From an uncultured Clostridium sp. (GTDB lineage: Bacteria; Bacillota; Clostridia; Lachnospirales; Lachnospiraceae): a DNA stretch of 13,723 bases. The notes beneath the pieces were generated by a model. It had not been told where the DNA came from and made no database searches. It was given only the letters and a program-made list of their open reading frames with translations. Shown here piece by piece: positions 1 to 6,372 of the stretch. The stretch is from the NCBI GenBank assembly GCA_900555045.1, contig USJW01000124.1, positions 1 to 13,723 on the forward strand. Direction: 5' to 3'. The translations under genes and the position numbers were made by a program. Numbering within the stretch: position 1 is the stretch's first letter; each line of letters begins with the position of its first letter.

Positions 1-14
1 CGATCTACTCATTA

Positions 15-43
15 ACCATACCATGGATTAAGGCGGTTGTCAA
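15..43 (-). promoter_or_regulatory. Minus-strand sigma-A-type promoter at window edge
   Basis: Read on the minus strand, a perfect -35 TTGACA (43-38) is followed after 17 bases by TATGGT (20-15), a fair -10. Transcription would start near position 8 and leave the window, so it probably serves a leftward gene lying outside. It sits 36 bases past the stop of the MATE gene, with no clear hairpin between them, so read-through from that gene is also possible. Confidence 0.5.
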
Positions 44-78
44 GGGGGAATATAAAAAATGTGGAAATATGCAAATTT

Positions 79-1425
79 CTAAGTTCGCCCAGTCGCCCTC
101 CACTCCCGATTCCCCCGCACATACCTCCCAAAGAGCCCCACCGTGACGAGCAGGCACACGCCCTCCGAGACCGTGGGCGACCACCAGATACCCGGGCCGC
201 CGAACAGCTCTGCCATGGCCGTCAGGCATGCGATTAAGAGGACACATCCCCGGCCTGCGGATATGACCAGCGCGGACACCGCGCACTCCACGGACGTAAA
301 ATATCCGCTGATGGCGATGTTAAAGCCCACCAGGAGGAACGACACGATGAAGGTGCGGAAGGCGTTGACCGAGTACTGCCGCAGTTCCATAAGCTCCGGG
401 CCCACGTAGATGGACACGATCGCTCCTGCCGCCAGGTAGGACAGCAGAAAGGCGAGCCCGCAGAACACACCGGCCGTGACCAGACAATATTTCAGGAGCT
501 TGCGGCAGTTCTTCATATTCCCCTTGCCGTAGTAGTAGCTGATTAACGGCTGGCTGCCCTGGGCGATCCCGGTGGCGGACAGCACGACGATGGAGTTGAC
601 GTAGGAGACGATGGTGTAGCTCACCAGGGCCTCCTGGTTGAGGAATGCCAGGATCACCTGATTGAACACGAAGGTGACCAGGCCGGAGGACAGCTCCGTG
701 AGGCCGGAGGAAAAGCCGTTTCGGATCTCGCGGGCGATGGTCCGCAGGCTCAGCCTGAATTTCTTAAAATACAGGACGCCCCGCCCGCTCAAAAAATGGT
801 GCACGTACAGGACGATGATGGAGATCTGGGAGATGCTGGTGGCGAAGGCAGCGCCTGCGACGCCCTTTTTGAAAACCATCACGAAAAGCCAGTCCAACAC
901 GCAGTTCTCCAGCGCGCCGATGATGACGATCAGCGTGGCCTTTTTGGGGAAGCCGTCTGTTTTCAGGATGATCTCGAAGGAGTAGGAGAGTAAGTAGGCC
1001 AGGGAGAAGGGTACGATCCATGTGAGATATTCCACCACATAGTCCAGGGTGACGCCCTCCTTGGCGCCTAAAAACAAGGACAGCTCTCTTAAATTGGGCA
1101 TGGCGATGGCCACGAGGATGATGGAGATGATGACCTGCAGCACGATGTTCTGGGTGAAAACCTCGGAGGCCTGCGACACCTGCTTTTTGCCGAGAAAGAT
1201 CGCCACAATCGTGGAGGTGCCCACCGCGAACATCAGGGATAAGGCGAACAGCGACGCGATAAACGGAAACGACAAATTCACCGCGGTCAGCGCGATCTCC
1301 GAGACCCCGTTGGCCACGAACATGCCGTCCACCATGGTGTAGAGGGTGTAGATCCACTGCGCCAGCACCGAGGGGATGATAAATTTGATAAAGTCTCCTT
1401 TTAGGGATTTTCCTTCCAAGCTCAT
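79..1425 (-). CDS. MATE family multidrug/Na+ antiporter
   Basis: A 448-aa polytopic membrane protein of the MATE (DinF/NorM/MepA-like) efflux family, which exports cationic drugs or metabolites in exchange for Na+ or H+. The N-terminal half has the family hallmarks: an IPSVLAQWIYTLYTMVDGMFVANGVSEIAL segment-type helix 1 (about residues 14-45), then alternating hydrophobic helices with short charged loops, about twelve in all. Length is normal for the family. I chose the ATG at 1425 because AAAGAGG lies 7 bases upstream; the in-frame ATG at 1455 has no ribosome binding site and overlaps the upstream stop. It follows the unknown gene ending at 1445 by 19 bases and is probably co-transcribed with it. 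The substrate cannot be told from sequence. Confidence 0.93.
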   Translation of the reverse strand: MSLEGKSLKGDFIKFIIPSVLAQWIYTLYTMVDGMFVANGVSEIALTAVNLSFPFIASLFALSLMFAVGTSTIVAIFLGKKQVSQASEVFTQNIVLQVIISIILVAIAMPNLRELSLFLGAKEGVTLDYVVEYLTWIVPFSLAYLLSYSFEIILKTDGFPKKATLIVIIGALENCVLDWLFVMVFKKGVAGAAFATSISQISIIVLYVHHFLSGRGVLYFKKFRLSLRTIAREIRNGFSSGLTELSSGLVTFVFNQVILAFLNQEALVSYTIVSYVNSIVVLSATGIAQGSQPLISYYYGKGNMKNCRKLLKYCLVTAGVFCGLAFLLSYLAAGAIVSIYVGPELMELRQYSVNAFRTFIVSFLLVGFNIAISGYFTSVECAVSALVISAGRGCVLLIACLTAMAELFGGPGIWWSPTVSEGVCLLVTVGLFGRYVRGNREWRATGRT

Positions 1426-1444
1426 GAGATAACCTCTTTTCTGC

Positions 1445-2278
1445 TCACCATTCATTCACTGCGTACATCACAGCCAGCCGGAGATTCTTTAAAAGCTCCG
1501 CCGACAGCGCCTCATACTCCTCTGTAAGCCCTTTCACATAGGCCATGTAGGGAGGGCTGTCATTCCAGGACCCCATCGCTCCGAACACGTCGGCCATGTC
1601 CGCCGCTTGAAACAGGGGGAGATGTTCTGCGGGAATCTGCGGGAGCGGAAGTTTGTGGCGGCCGCTTGCGCTGCCCTTGTCGGGCTCATTTTCAGAGCCG
1701 CCATCCGTGCATTCCTTGTCCTGGTTCCCCGCCAGGATGTTCCCCGCCAGGATTTCCCGCGCCCGCTCAAAAATCTTTGCGAACCCATCGCACTCCAGCT
1801 TCAGAGCCAACTCACTTATCTTGCTGAGAACCACCAGAAAGGCCTCCCGGTTATCCTTGAACAGGGGCTTCCCTCCCGGCGCGTTTTCCCACGCATGCTC
1901 CGTGTAGCAGATGTTCCACGCCTTTCTGTCACGATCAAATTCCCAGTACGCAGTGAAGTATGTGACCCGATGCCCTCCGTAAAAGCACACAAGAGATGCC
2001 CGGGTCATATTGGCAAAGCCCAAATGCCCCCGGTCCGTGACCGATACCGGGGTGAGCAGCTTCACATCCTCCAACCCCTTCCCAAGGCACCGGCGGTACC
2101 ACGCGTCCACCCCGCTGACGGTGGGGGTGACTGTTCTGAATATGTTTTTTTCTGGAAGAAATTGGAATACAATTTCGCCCTCATAAGTCAGCGGCGCATA
2201 GGCGATATCGGTATGGCTCTGCATGGCGTGCTTTGCAGCCGCGGTGATGCAGGCAATTTGGTACAGCTCTCCATTCAC
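1445..2278 (-). CDS. Conserved-looking hypothetical protein, 277 aa
   Basis: I do not recognise the family. The protein is soluble, with no signal peptide or membrane helix. The first two thirds are mixed alpha/beta with many aromatics (for example FTAYWEFDRDRKAWNICYTEHAW). A low-complexity charged linker rich in Gly, Ser, Glu and Asp follows, then a helical C-terminus. The start is a GTG at 2278: AAAGGGGG sits about 7 bases upstream, and a promoter lies 45-73 bases upstream. The open frame continues to an ATG at 2449, but that extension crosses the promoter and has a proline-rich, non-protein-like composition. Within the linker a 15-bp unit is duplicated (1724-1753), giving ILAGN twice. The gene precedes the MATE exporter by 19 bases; no functional link is evident beyond the shared operon. 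Confidence 0.8.
   Translation of the reverse strand: MNGELYQIACITAAAKHAMQSHTDIAYAPLTYEGEIVFQFLPEKNIFRTVTPTVSGVDAWYRRCLGKGLEDVKLLTPVSVTDRGHLGFANMTRASLVCFYGGHRVTYFTAYWEFDRDRKAWNICYTEHAWENAPGGKPLFKDNREAFLVVLSKISELALKLECDGFAKIFERAREILAGNILAGNQDKECTDGGSENEPDKGSASGRHKLPLPQIPAEHLPLFQAADMADVFGAMGSWNDSPPYMAYVKGLTEEYEALSAELLKNLRLAVMYAVNEW
1724..1753. repeat. 15-bp in-frame tandem duplication
   Basis: The unit GTTCCCCGCCAGGAT occurs twice, back to back, at 1724-1738 and 1739-1753. The copies are identical and keep the reading frame of the minus-strand hypothetical gene, giving ILAGN-ILAGN. Identity suggests a recent slippage event or a tolerated flexible linker. Confidence 0.9.
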
Positions 2279-2322
2279 AAGAATTCCCCCTTTGAATCTC
2301 CGGATTTTTACACTTACCTCAA

Positions 2323-2351
2323 ATTGTAGCACAGCCTTGGGGGAAATTCCA
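2323..2351 (-). promoter_or_regulatory. Probable extended -10 promoter of the hypothetical/MATE unit
   Basis: On the minus strand TGC-TACAAT (-10 at 2328-2323) matches an extended -10. The -35 position, 17 bases upstream (2351-2346), is TGGAAT, a poor match, as is common with extended -10 promoters. The predicted leader to the GTG at 2278 is about 40 bases. Confidence 0.45.
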
Positions 2352-2391
2352 TGTGAATTGAATTCCGCTGCGGATGGCGTGCGGGGGACGA

Positions 2392-2422
2392 GGAATATGG
2401 GGAGCATGGGAAATATGGGGAG
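2392..2422. repeat. Purine-rich direct repeat in divergent intergenic region
   Basis: AATATGGGGAG occurs at 2394-2404 and again at 2412-2422, an 18-bp period. It lies between the divergent promoters at 2351 and 2438, just upstream of the rightward -35. It could be a regulator-binding site or simply slippage; nothing else supports a role. Confidence 0.5.
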
Positions 2423-2437
2423 GGAAAGTGTGCCACC

Positions 2438-2467
2438 TTTACACCGCATGTCCTATGCATGTATAAT
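2438..2467 (+). promoter_or_regulatory. Sigma-A-type promoter of the COG3323-like gene
   Basis: TTTACA (2438-2443) and a perfect TATAAT (2462-2467) are separated by 18 bases. The start point would be near 2474, leaving a leader of about 105 bases before the ATG at 2579. The leader contains a GC-rich patch around 2518-2528 but no riboswitch that I recognise. The promoter position argues against the in-frame upstream ATG at 2459. Confidence 0.65.
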
Positions 2468-2578
2468 AGAAGAAGTCAGGGACGCAAAAAGTGCAGAAAT
2501 TTTATGGCATCCGAAGCGCGGGGCCCCCATTCTTTGTACCATAATCACTTTAATAGAAACATAGAAACGAGGAATCAA

Positions 2579-2914
2579 ATGGAAAATTTTACCTGCTGTA
2601 AATTAGAGATTTTTATCCCTGAGTCCCATCTGAGGGCACTCCAGGGAGCGTTGCAGTCCGTCGATGCAGGACACATCGGCAATTACGACAGCTGCATGTC
2701 CTACAGCCCCGTGACCGGCTGCTGGCGGCCGCTTCCGGGGAGCACCCCCTTCATCGGCAGCTGCAACGAGATCAGCGAGGAGCCGGAGCTCAAGGTGGAG
2801 GTGACTTGCCTTGTCGCGCGGCTGCGGGAGACGGTGACAGCCGTCAAAAAAGTCCACCCCTACGAGGAACCGGTGATCAACGTGATTCCACTGTATATGA
2901 CTGGGATGGACTGA
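2579..2914 (+). CDS. NIF3/YqfO-insert-like domain protein (COG3323 type)
   Basis: A 111-aa stand-alone protein that resembles the PII/CutA-like domain inserted in Bacillus YqfO and other NIF3 proteins. Diagnostic stretches are KLEIFIPESHL at the N-terminus, then GHIGNYDSCMSYSPVTGCWRPLPGSTPFIG, then E-x-K-V-E-V and the HPYEEPVINVIPL C-terminal motif. The molecular role of this family is not established; NIF3 relatives bind metals, and the domain is thought to be regulatory or oligomerising. The ATG at 2579 has GAGG six bases upstream and lies downstream of the promoter, so I prefer it to the 151-aa frame from 2459. The gene stands alone, with its own promoter and a hairpin just downstream. Confidence 0.85.
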   Translation: MENFTCCKLEIFIPESHLRALQGALQSVDAGHIGNYDSCMSYSPVTGCWRPLPGSTPFIGSCNEISEEPELKVEVTCLVARLRETVTAVKKVHPYEEPVINVIPLYMTGMD

Positions 2915-2934
2915 AAGACTTCTTTATATAGATG

Positions 2935-3003
2935 AAAAAATAAAAAAGGCCGCCGGGCGGTGAGAGAAGGAAATGCCCTCATTCTCGCTGCAAGGCGGCC
3001 TTT
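2935..3003 (-). terminator. Long hairpin terminator, strongest on the minus strand
   Basis: AAAGGCCGCC (2945-2954) pairs perfectly with GGCGGCCTTT (2994-3003). Inside it GCGGTGAGA (2957-2965) pairs with TCTCGCTGC (2983-2991) using two G-U pairs. On the minus strand the stem is followed by a long T-rich run (complement of 2935-2947), a good terminator for the decayed leftward gene. On the plus strand only TTT follows, so it would end the COG3323-like transcript less efficiently. Confidence 0.7.
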
Positions 3004-3021
3004 GTCCTATACGCGTCATTC

Positions 3022-3242
3022 TCAATTCTTTTGCTGTCTCAGCCAGGACCGCACGCGTAAACATGCGCTCCACCCCGCAGCCAAAAACCCCCCACACCTC
3101 ACACCACTCGCCGCCGCCAGCACGCAGTTCTCATATCGCTCCAGATCGCCGCGCAGCAAAAACGCGGTCTCCCCTTCGCGCGGATTCTCATAGGAATACT
3201 TCCCATGCCGTTCAGGCCGCAGACAATGACTTTTTCTCCCAT
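3022..3242 (-). pseudogene. Remnant of a small P-loop kinase-like (AAA) protein gene
   Basis: Reading leftward from the ATG at 3242 gives MGEKVIVCGLNGMG, which is the start of a nucleotide-kinase-like P-loop protein (normally GLNGAGKSTL). The frame then degenerates. In the neighbouring frame the sequence continues YSYENPREGETAFLLRGDLERYENCVLAAASG. That resembles the next conserved block of the same family (Y-x-x-PR-x-x-EE-x-x-LLL-x-D-x-x-x-YENFVLA-x-x-G in intact relatives, as I remember them). About 30-35 residues, including the GKS of the Walker A motif, are missing at the junction, a frameshift is present, and the C-terminal half is absent. A TATAAT lies upstream at about 3277-3272 and a terminator downstream, so this is a once-functional single-gene unit. 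It cannot encode an active ATP-binding enzyme. Confidence 0.6.
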
Positions 3243-3386
3243 GCGTTCCCACTCAATCCCCGATGCACTAATTATATCAGAGAAGCCTTTATATAGGAAG
3301 ATACACGCCGCCTATTAAATATTTTCACCAAATTCCCCCATTAATTCCCCTGCTTTTTAAAAATACTATACAAAATGGCCTAAAAA

Positions 3387-3440
3387 TGGAACGAGACAAT
3401 TATATTCAATTTTCATAAGCATAAATATTGACACGTTCCA
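3387..3440. promoter_or_regulatory. Paired inverted 14-bp elements, candidate operator
   Basis: TGGAACGAGACAAT (3387-3400) and the reverse complement of 3427-3440, TGGAACGTGTCAAT, match at 12 of 14 positions, with centres 40 bp apart. The second copy contains most of the -35 box and runs into the spacer of the promoter, so a protein bound there would block RNA polymerase. Each copy is itself a weak palindrome around ACGT/ACGA. The spacing, close to four helical turns, would suit a looping dimer or tetramer. No regulator gene of an obvious matching type lies in this block. Confidence 0.6.
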
Positions 3441-3456
3441 AAATTAGTGATAATAT
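3428..3456 (+). promoter_or_regulatory. Strong promoter of the HAD/Tct block
   Basis: A perfect TTGACA (3428-3433), a 17-base spacer and TAATAT (3451-3456) preceded by TGA, an extended -10. The start point is near 3463, giving a short leader of about 40 bases to the GTG at 3502. The candidate operator copy at 3427-3440 overlaps it. The 3253-3427 region upstream is AT-rich and holds no gene. Confidence 0.8.
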
Positions 3457-3501
3457 AAAAAAGTAAGAAAACTGTCGAATACAGCAGAGGGAGGTTTTAC
3501 T

Positions 3502-4353
3502 GTGGATATAAAAGCGATACTTCTTGATTTTGATGGGACCACGCTTCAGAAAGACCAGGTGTTTATCTCAATCAGAAATATGTATGCGATCCGGAAAGCG
3601 CTGGACAAAGGGATCTACATCGTCCCGTCCACCGGCAGGTCCGAGGATATGCAGCCTCCTCAGATCGAGGCGGAAAAGCGGATCCGCTATTACATAACCT
3701 CCGGCGGAGCCCGCGTGGTGGATCACAGCACCGGCGAGGTGATCCACGAGGAGATCCTCACACCGGAGGACAGCGCAAGGATGTGCAGGGTCTTCGAGGG
3801 CCGGAATATATACACGGAGATCGCCGCCGGCGGAAAGATTTTCCTGGAGAAGGCGGTTGCGGACCACTTGGAGCGGTATCCGGTTCCGTCCCACCATGTC
3901 TGGTACATCGAGGCGGGAAAACAGATCGTGATCGATAAGCCCTCCGAGTACTTTTTGAAAAACGGGATCGGGATCGAGAAGGTCAACATGTACGGTATCC
4001 CGAAAGAGCTTCAGCAGGAGATCTACGACACGGTGGAGGCCTCGGACGTGGCGCACATAACGGATCCGGTGGGCGAGAACATGCAGTTCTTCCCCAGGGG
4101 GCTGGACAGAACCAGAGGAATCCGGGCGCTGCTTGAAAAGCTGGGAATCACGATGGACCAGGTGATGAGCATCGGGGATTCCGTCCTGGATGTGGATGCG
4201 ATCAAGGCCTCAGGCGTGGGAGTCGCCGTCGGGAATGCGCCCCAGTGGCTGAAGGATCAGGCCGATTTCGTGACCGCGCCCTTCGACCAGGACGGCGTGG
4301 CGGTGGCCATCGAGAAGTTTATTTTGAACGGAAATCAGTCTGACTTAAGATGA
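3502..4353 (+). CDS. Cof-like HAD-IIB family phosphatase
   Basis: A 283-aa haloacid dehalogenase superfamily hydrolase of the Cof/YbiV (HAD-IIB) type; these dephosphorylate small sugar- or nucleotide-phosphates in the cytosol. Motif I is DFDGT (D9 nucleophile, D11 acid/base). Motif II is STGR (43-46). A C2-type cap lies between about 80 and 195. Motif IV is GDSVLDVDAI (225-234), followed by the VAVGNA...ADFVTAPFDQDGVAVAIEKF tail typical of Cof proteins. The conserved motif III lysine (usually KG) appears as Arg205 in LDRTRGI, which may alter activity. The start is GTG, with AGAGGGAGG seven bases upstream. It is the first gene after the operator-bearing promoter and ends 10 bases before the second HAD gene. 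Its substrate is unknown. Confidence 0.92.
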   Translation: MDIKAILLDFDGTTLQKDQVFISIRNMYAIRKALDKGIYIVPSTGRSEDMQPPQIEAEKRIRYYITSGGARVVDHSTGEVIHEEILTPEDSARMCRVFEGRNIYTEIAAGGKIFLEKAVADHLERYPVPSHHVWYIEAGKQIVIDKPSEYFLKNGIGIEKVNMYGIPKELQQEIYDTVEASDVAHITDPVGENMQFFPRGLDRTRGIRALLEKLGITMDQVMSIGDSVLDVDAIKASGVGVAVGNAPQWLKDQADFVTAPFDQDGVAVAIEKFILNGNQSDLR

Positions 4354-4363
4354 GGTGAGCGCG

Positions 4364-5236
4364 ATGGGAAAAGAGATATTTGATGATTATGAGGTCGGGT
4401 ACAATTGGCTGGTGTGTATCGATTCGGACGGCTGCGTGTTTGACACTATGGAGATCAAGCACAAGGAGTGCTTCTGTCCGGCGATGATCAAGCACTGGGG
4501 GCTTCAGCCCATATCCAAGTACGCGCGGATGGCCTGGGAGTTTGAGAACCTGTACTCCAAGGACCGCGGCCTGTCCCGCTTCATCACTTTGTACCGGTCC
4601 ATCGAGCTCTTAAAGGACTGGGACGAGGTGAAGGAGTACAACTTTGATTTCCCGGACACAAGGGCCCTTGAGAGATGGCTTAAGGAGGCGCCGGTGACCA
4701 ACAATGCGTCGCTTGAGAAGTCCTCGGATCCGGTTTTGCAGCGGACCCGGGCATGGTCCCTGGAGTGCAATGCGCGGATCGCGGACATGGTTTACGGAAT
4801 CCCGCCGTTCCCCAACGCCGCGAAGGCGATTGCGACCCTCAGCCGCTACGCGGACATCATAGTGGTCTCGGCCACCGCCAAGGAGGCGCTCGAGAGAGAG
4901 TGGAGGGAGAGTGGTCTTTTTCCCCAATACGTGTACGACATCTGTTCCCAGGACGAGGGAACCAAGAAGGAGTGCATCGAGCGGCTCAAGGGCTACTACC
5001 CCAAGGACCGTGTGTTGATGATCGGGGACGCCCCGGGGGATATGAAAGCGGCCCATGACAACGGCGTCCTGTTTTATCCGATCCGGCCGGGAGATGAGAT
5101 CAGCTCCTGGAGGGAATTCAACGAGAGGTACATGGACGAGTTCCTGAAGGGGACCTACAGAGCTAAGAGCGAGGCCAGGCTGATCGAGCGGTTCGACCGC
5201 TGCCTGCCGGTTCTGCCGCCGTGGAAGCATGAGTAA
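4364..5236 (+). CDS. HAD-IA-like hydrolase (phosphoglycolate phosphatase-like)
   Basis: A 290-aa HAD superfamily protein of a different subclass from its upstream neighbour. Motif I is DSDGCVFDTM (D20, D22), with Cys where Thr is usual. A helical C1-type cap spans roughly 30-140. Motif II is IIVVSATAKE (S169), the motif III lysine is in GTKKE (K201/K202), and motif IV is GDAPGDMKAA (D222, D226). All catalytic positions are present, so phosphatase or related activity is likely. The ATG at 4364 has GAGG eight bases upstream, overlapping the stop of the first HAD gene; an in-frame GTG at 4355 would add three residues. The two HADs are translationally adjacent, which suggests successive or alternative phosphate removal in one pathway. 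The substrate is not identifiable. Confidence 0.88.
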   Translation: MGKEIFDDYEVGYNWLVCIDSDGCVFDTMEIKHKECFCPAMIKHWGLQPISKYARMAWEFENLYSKDRGLSRFITLYRSIELLKDWDEVKEYNFDFPDTRALERWLKEAPVTNNASLEKSSDPVLQRTRAWSLECNARIADMVYGIPPFPNAAKAIATLSRYADIIVVSATAKEALEREWRESGLFPQYVYDICSQDEGTKKECIERLKGYYPKDRVLMIGDAPGDMKAAHDNGVLFYPIRPGDEISSWREFNERYMDEFLKGTYRAKSEARLIERFDRCLPVLPPWKHE

Positions 5237-5271
5237 TCCAGGATAAATGAAACTGAGAAGATAGCTGTGCG

Positions 5272-5300
5272 TTTGCAAAAAGCGAGCGTTGTACTATAAA
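5272..5300 (+). promoter_or_regulatory. Promoter upstream of tctC
   Basis: TTTGCA (5272-5277) and TATAAA (5295-5300) are 17 bases apart; TTGCAA with a 16-base spacer is an equivalent reading. It lies in the 90-base gap between the second HAD gene and tctC. No terminator is visible there, so the transporter may be expressed both from this promoter and by read-through. Confidence 0.6.
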
Positions 5301-5326
5301 ACCCAAAACCTAGGAGGTAAAATACT

Positions 5327-6328
5327 ATGAAAAGAAAAGCAATTGTATCGGCTGCTCTGGCAGCAGTGATGGCCGCATCGTTAATTACAGGCTGTGGCAG
5401 TTCCAAGAAGGCTGAGTTCCCGGATCCGGAGAAGACTATCACCCTGATCGTTCCCCAGGGCGCAGGCGGCGGCACGGATACCCAGGCCCGCCAGCTGGTG
5501 GAGGCCATGAAGGCGGTTTCCGGCAACAACAACATCATCGTCGAGAACGTGACCGGCGGATCCACTGGTACCGGAACCAACCAGGTAATCGATTCCGAGG
5601 CGGACGGCTACACCCTCTTAATGTACGGAACCTATGTAATCTGCGGAACCATGACCGGCTACACCGACGGATTCAAGAAATTAGACTTTATCACCGGCCT
5701 TTCCATGGAGCCGTTCGTGCTGGCAGTGAACGCGGATTCTCCCTACCAGACCTTAGACGAGCTGGTTCAGGCAGCAAAGGCCAACAATGGCCAGATCACC
5801 CTGGGCAATGCGGGCGCAACCGCAACCACCGGTGTTGTGGCTTACGGACTGAACAACGCATTGGAGTCCCCCTTCAACGTGGTATCCTTCAACGGCGGCG
5901 CTGAGCTGATCCCCGCAGTTTTAGGCGGACACTGTGACGCGGGTATCTTCTCCCAGTCCGAGGTTCTGGCGAACATGGACGGCTTAAGACCCTTAGTATT
6001 CTTCGGCGAGGGCCATTCCGTACTTCCGGAGCTGGCTGAGGTTCCGAACCTTGCGGACGCTGGCTACGGCGAGCTGACCGTGCCGGGCGGCTGCTTCAGA
6101 GGAATCTGCGCACCCCAGGGAACTCCCGATGATGTGAAGACCTACCTGGCCGACACCATCGAGAAGGCATACAACTCCGACTCCTTCCAGAAATGGCTGA
6201 GCGAGCAGGGACTGCTTCCGGACTACTCCAGACTGGGCGACTTTGAGAAGTACAACCAGGAGATGGTGGATTCCATGAAGCCGATCATCAAGGCAACCGG
6301 TTTGGCAGCGGGAGAGTATGCTGAGTAA
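5327..6328 (+). CDS. tctC: Tripartite tricarboxylate transporter substrate-binding lipoprotein (TctC/Bug)
   Basis: A 333-aa extracytoplasmic solute receptor of the Bug/TctC family, which captures carboxylates and delivers them to TctAB. It has a lipoprotein signal (MKRK, a hydrophobic stretch, then lipobox LITGC with the lipidated Cys23). The mature protein opens with the family signature EKTITLIVPQGAGGGTDTQARQL (about 36-58) and continues with GSTGTGTNQVI, a PYQTLDELVQAAKAN segment and GGAELIPAVLGGHCDAGIF, all typical Bug motifs. Length is normal. AGGAGG lies nine bases before the ATG. It heads tctC-tctB-tctA, the classic order. Bug receptors bind very diverse ligands (citrate, malate, aromatic acids, amino acids), so the ligand cannot be assigned. 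Confidence 0.95.
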   Translation: MKRKAIVSAALAAVMAASLITGCGSSKKAEFPDPEKTITLIVPQGAGGGTDTQARQLVEAMKAVSGNNNIIVENVTGGSTGTGTNQVIDSEADGYTLLMYGTYVICGTMTGYTDGFKKLDFITGLSMEPFVLAVNADSPYQTLDELVQAAKANNGQITLGNAGATATTGVVAYGLNNALESPFNVVSFNGGAELIPAVLGGHCDAGIFSQSEVLANMDGLRPLVFFGEGHSVLPELAEVPNLADAGYGELTVPGGCFRGICAPQGTPDDVKTYLADTIEKAYNSDSFQKWLSEQGLLPDYSRLGDFEKYNQEMVDSMKPIIKATGLAAGEYAE

Positions 6329-6372
6329 AGTGAATGAGTGTCTGTGACTGAAAGAAATGCGAAGGTGGATAT

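Noticed and set aside
1607..2329. 240-aa plus-strand open frame opposite the hypothetical gene
   Set aside because: It lies antisense to a gene with a good start, promoter and operon position, has no ribosome binding site and has an irregular composition.
2279..2449. N-terminal extension of the minus-strand hypothetical protein
   Set aside because: It crosses the promoter and the repeat region and has a low-complexity LPIFPMLPIF-type sequence; the GTG at 2278 has a strong ribosome binding site.
2459..2578. N-terminal extension of the COG3323-like protein
   Set aside because: The ATG at 2459 is upstream of the TATAAT at 2462 and has no ribosome binding site; the extension does not resemble the family.
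2960..3296. Two plus-strand open frames of 77 and 107 aa
   Set aside because: They are shadows of the minus-strand kinase-like relic and its terminator, without start signals.
4610..5278. 222-aa minus-strand open frame opposite the second HAD gene
   Set aside because: It is antisense to a gene with all HAD motifs; an open frame of this sort is expected from GC-rich codon usage.
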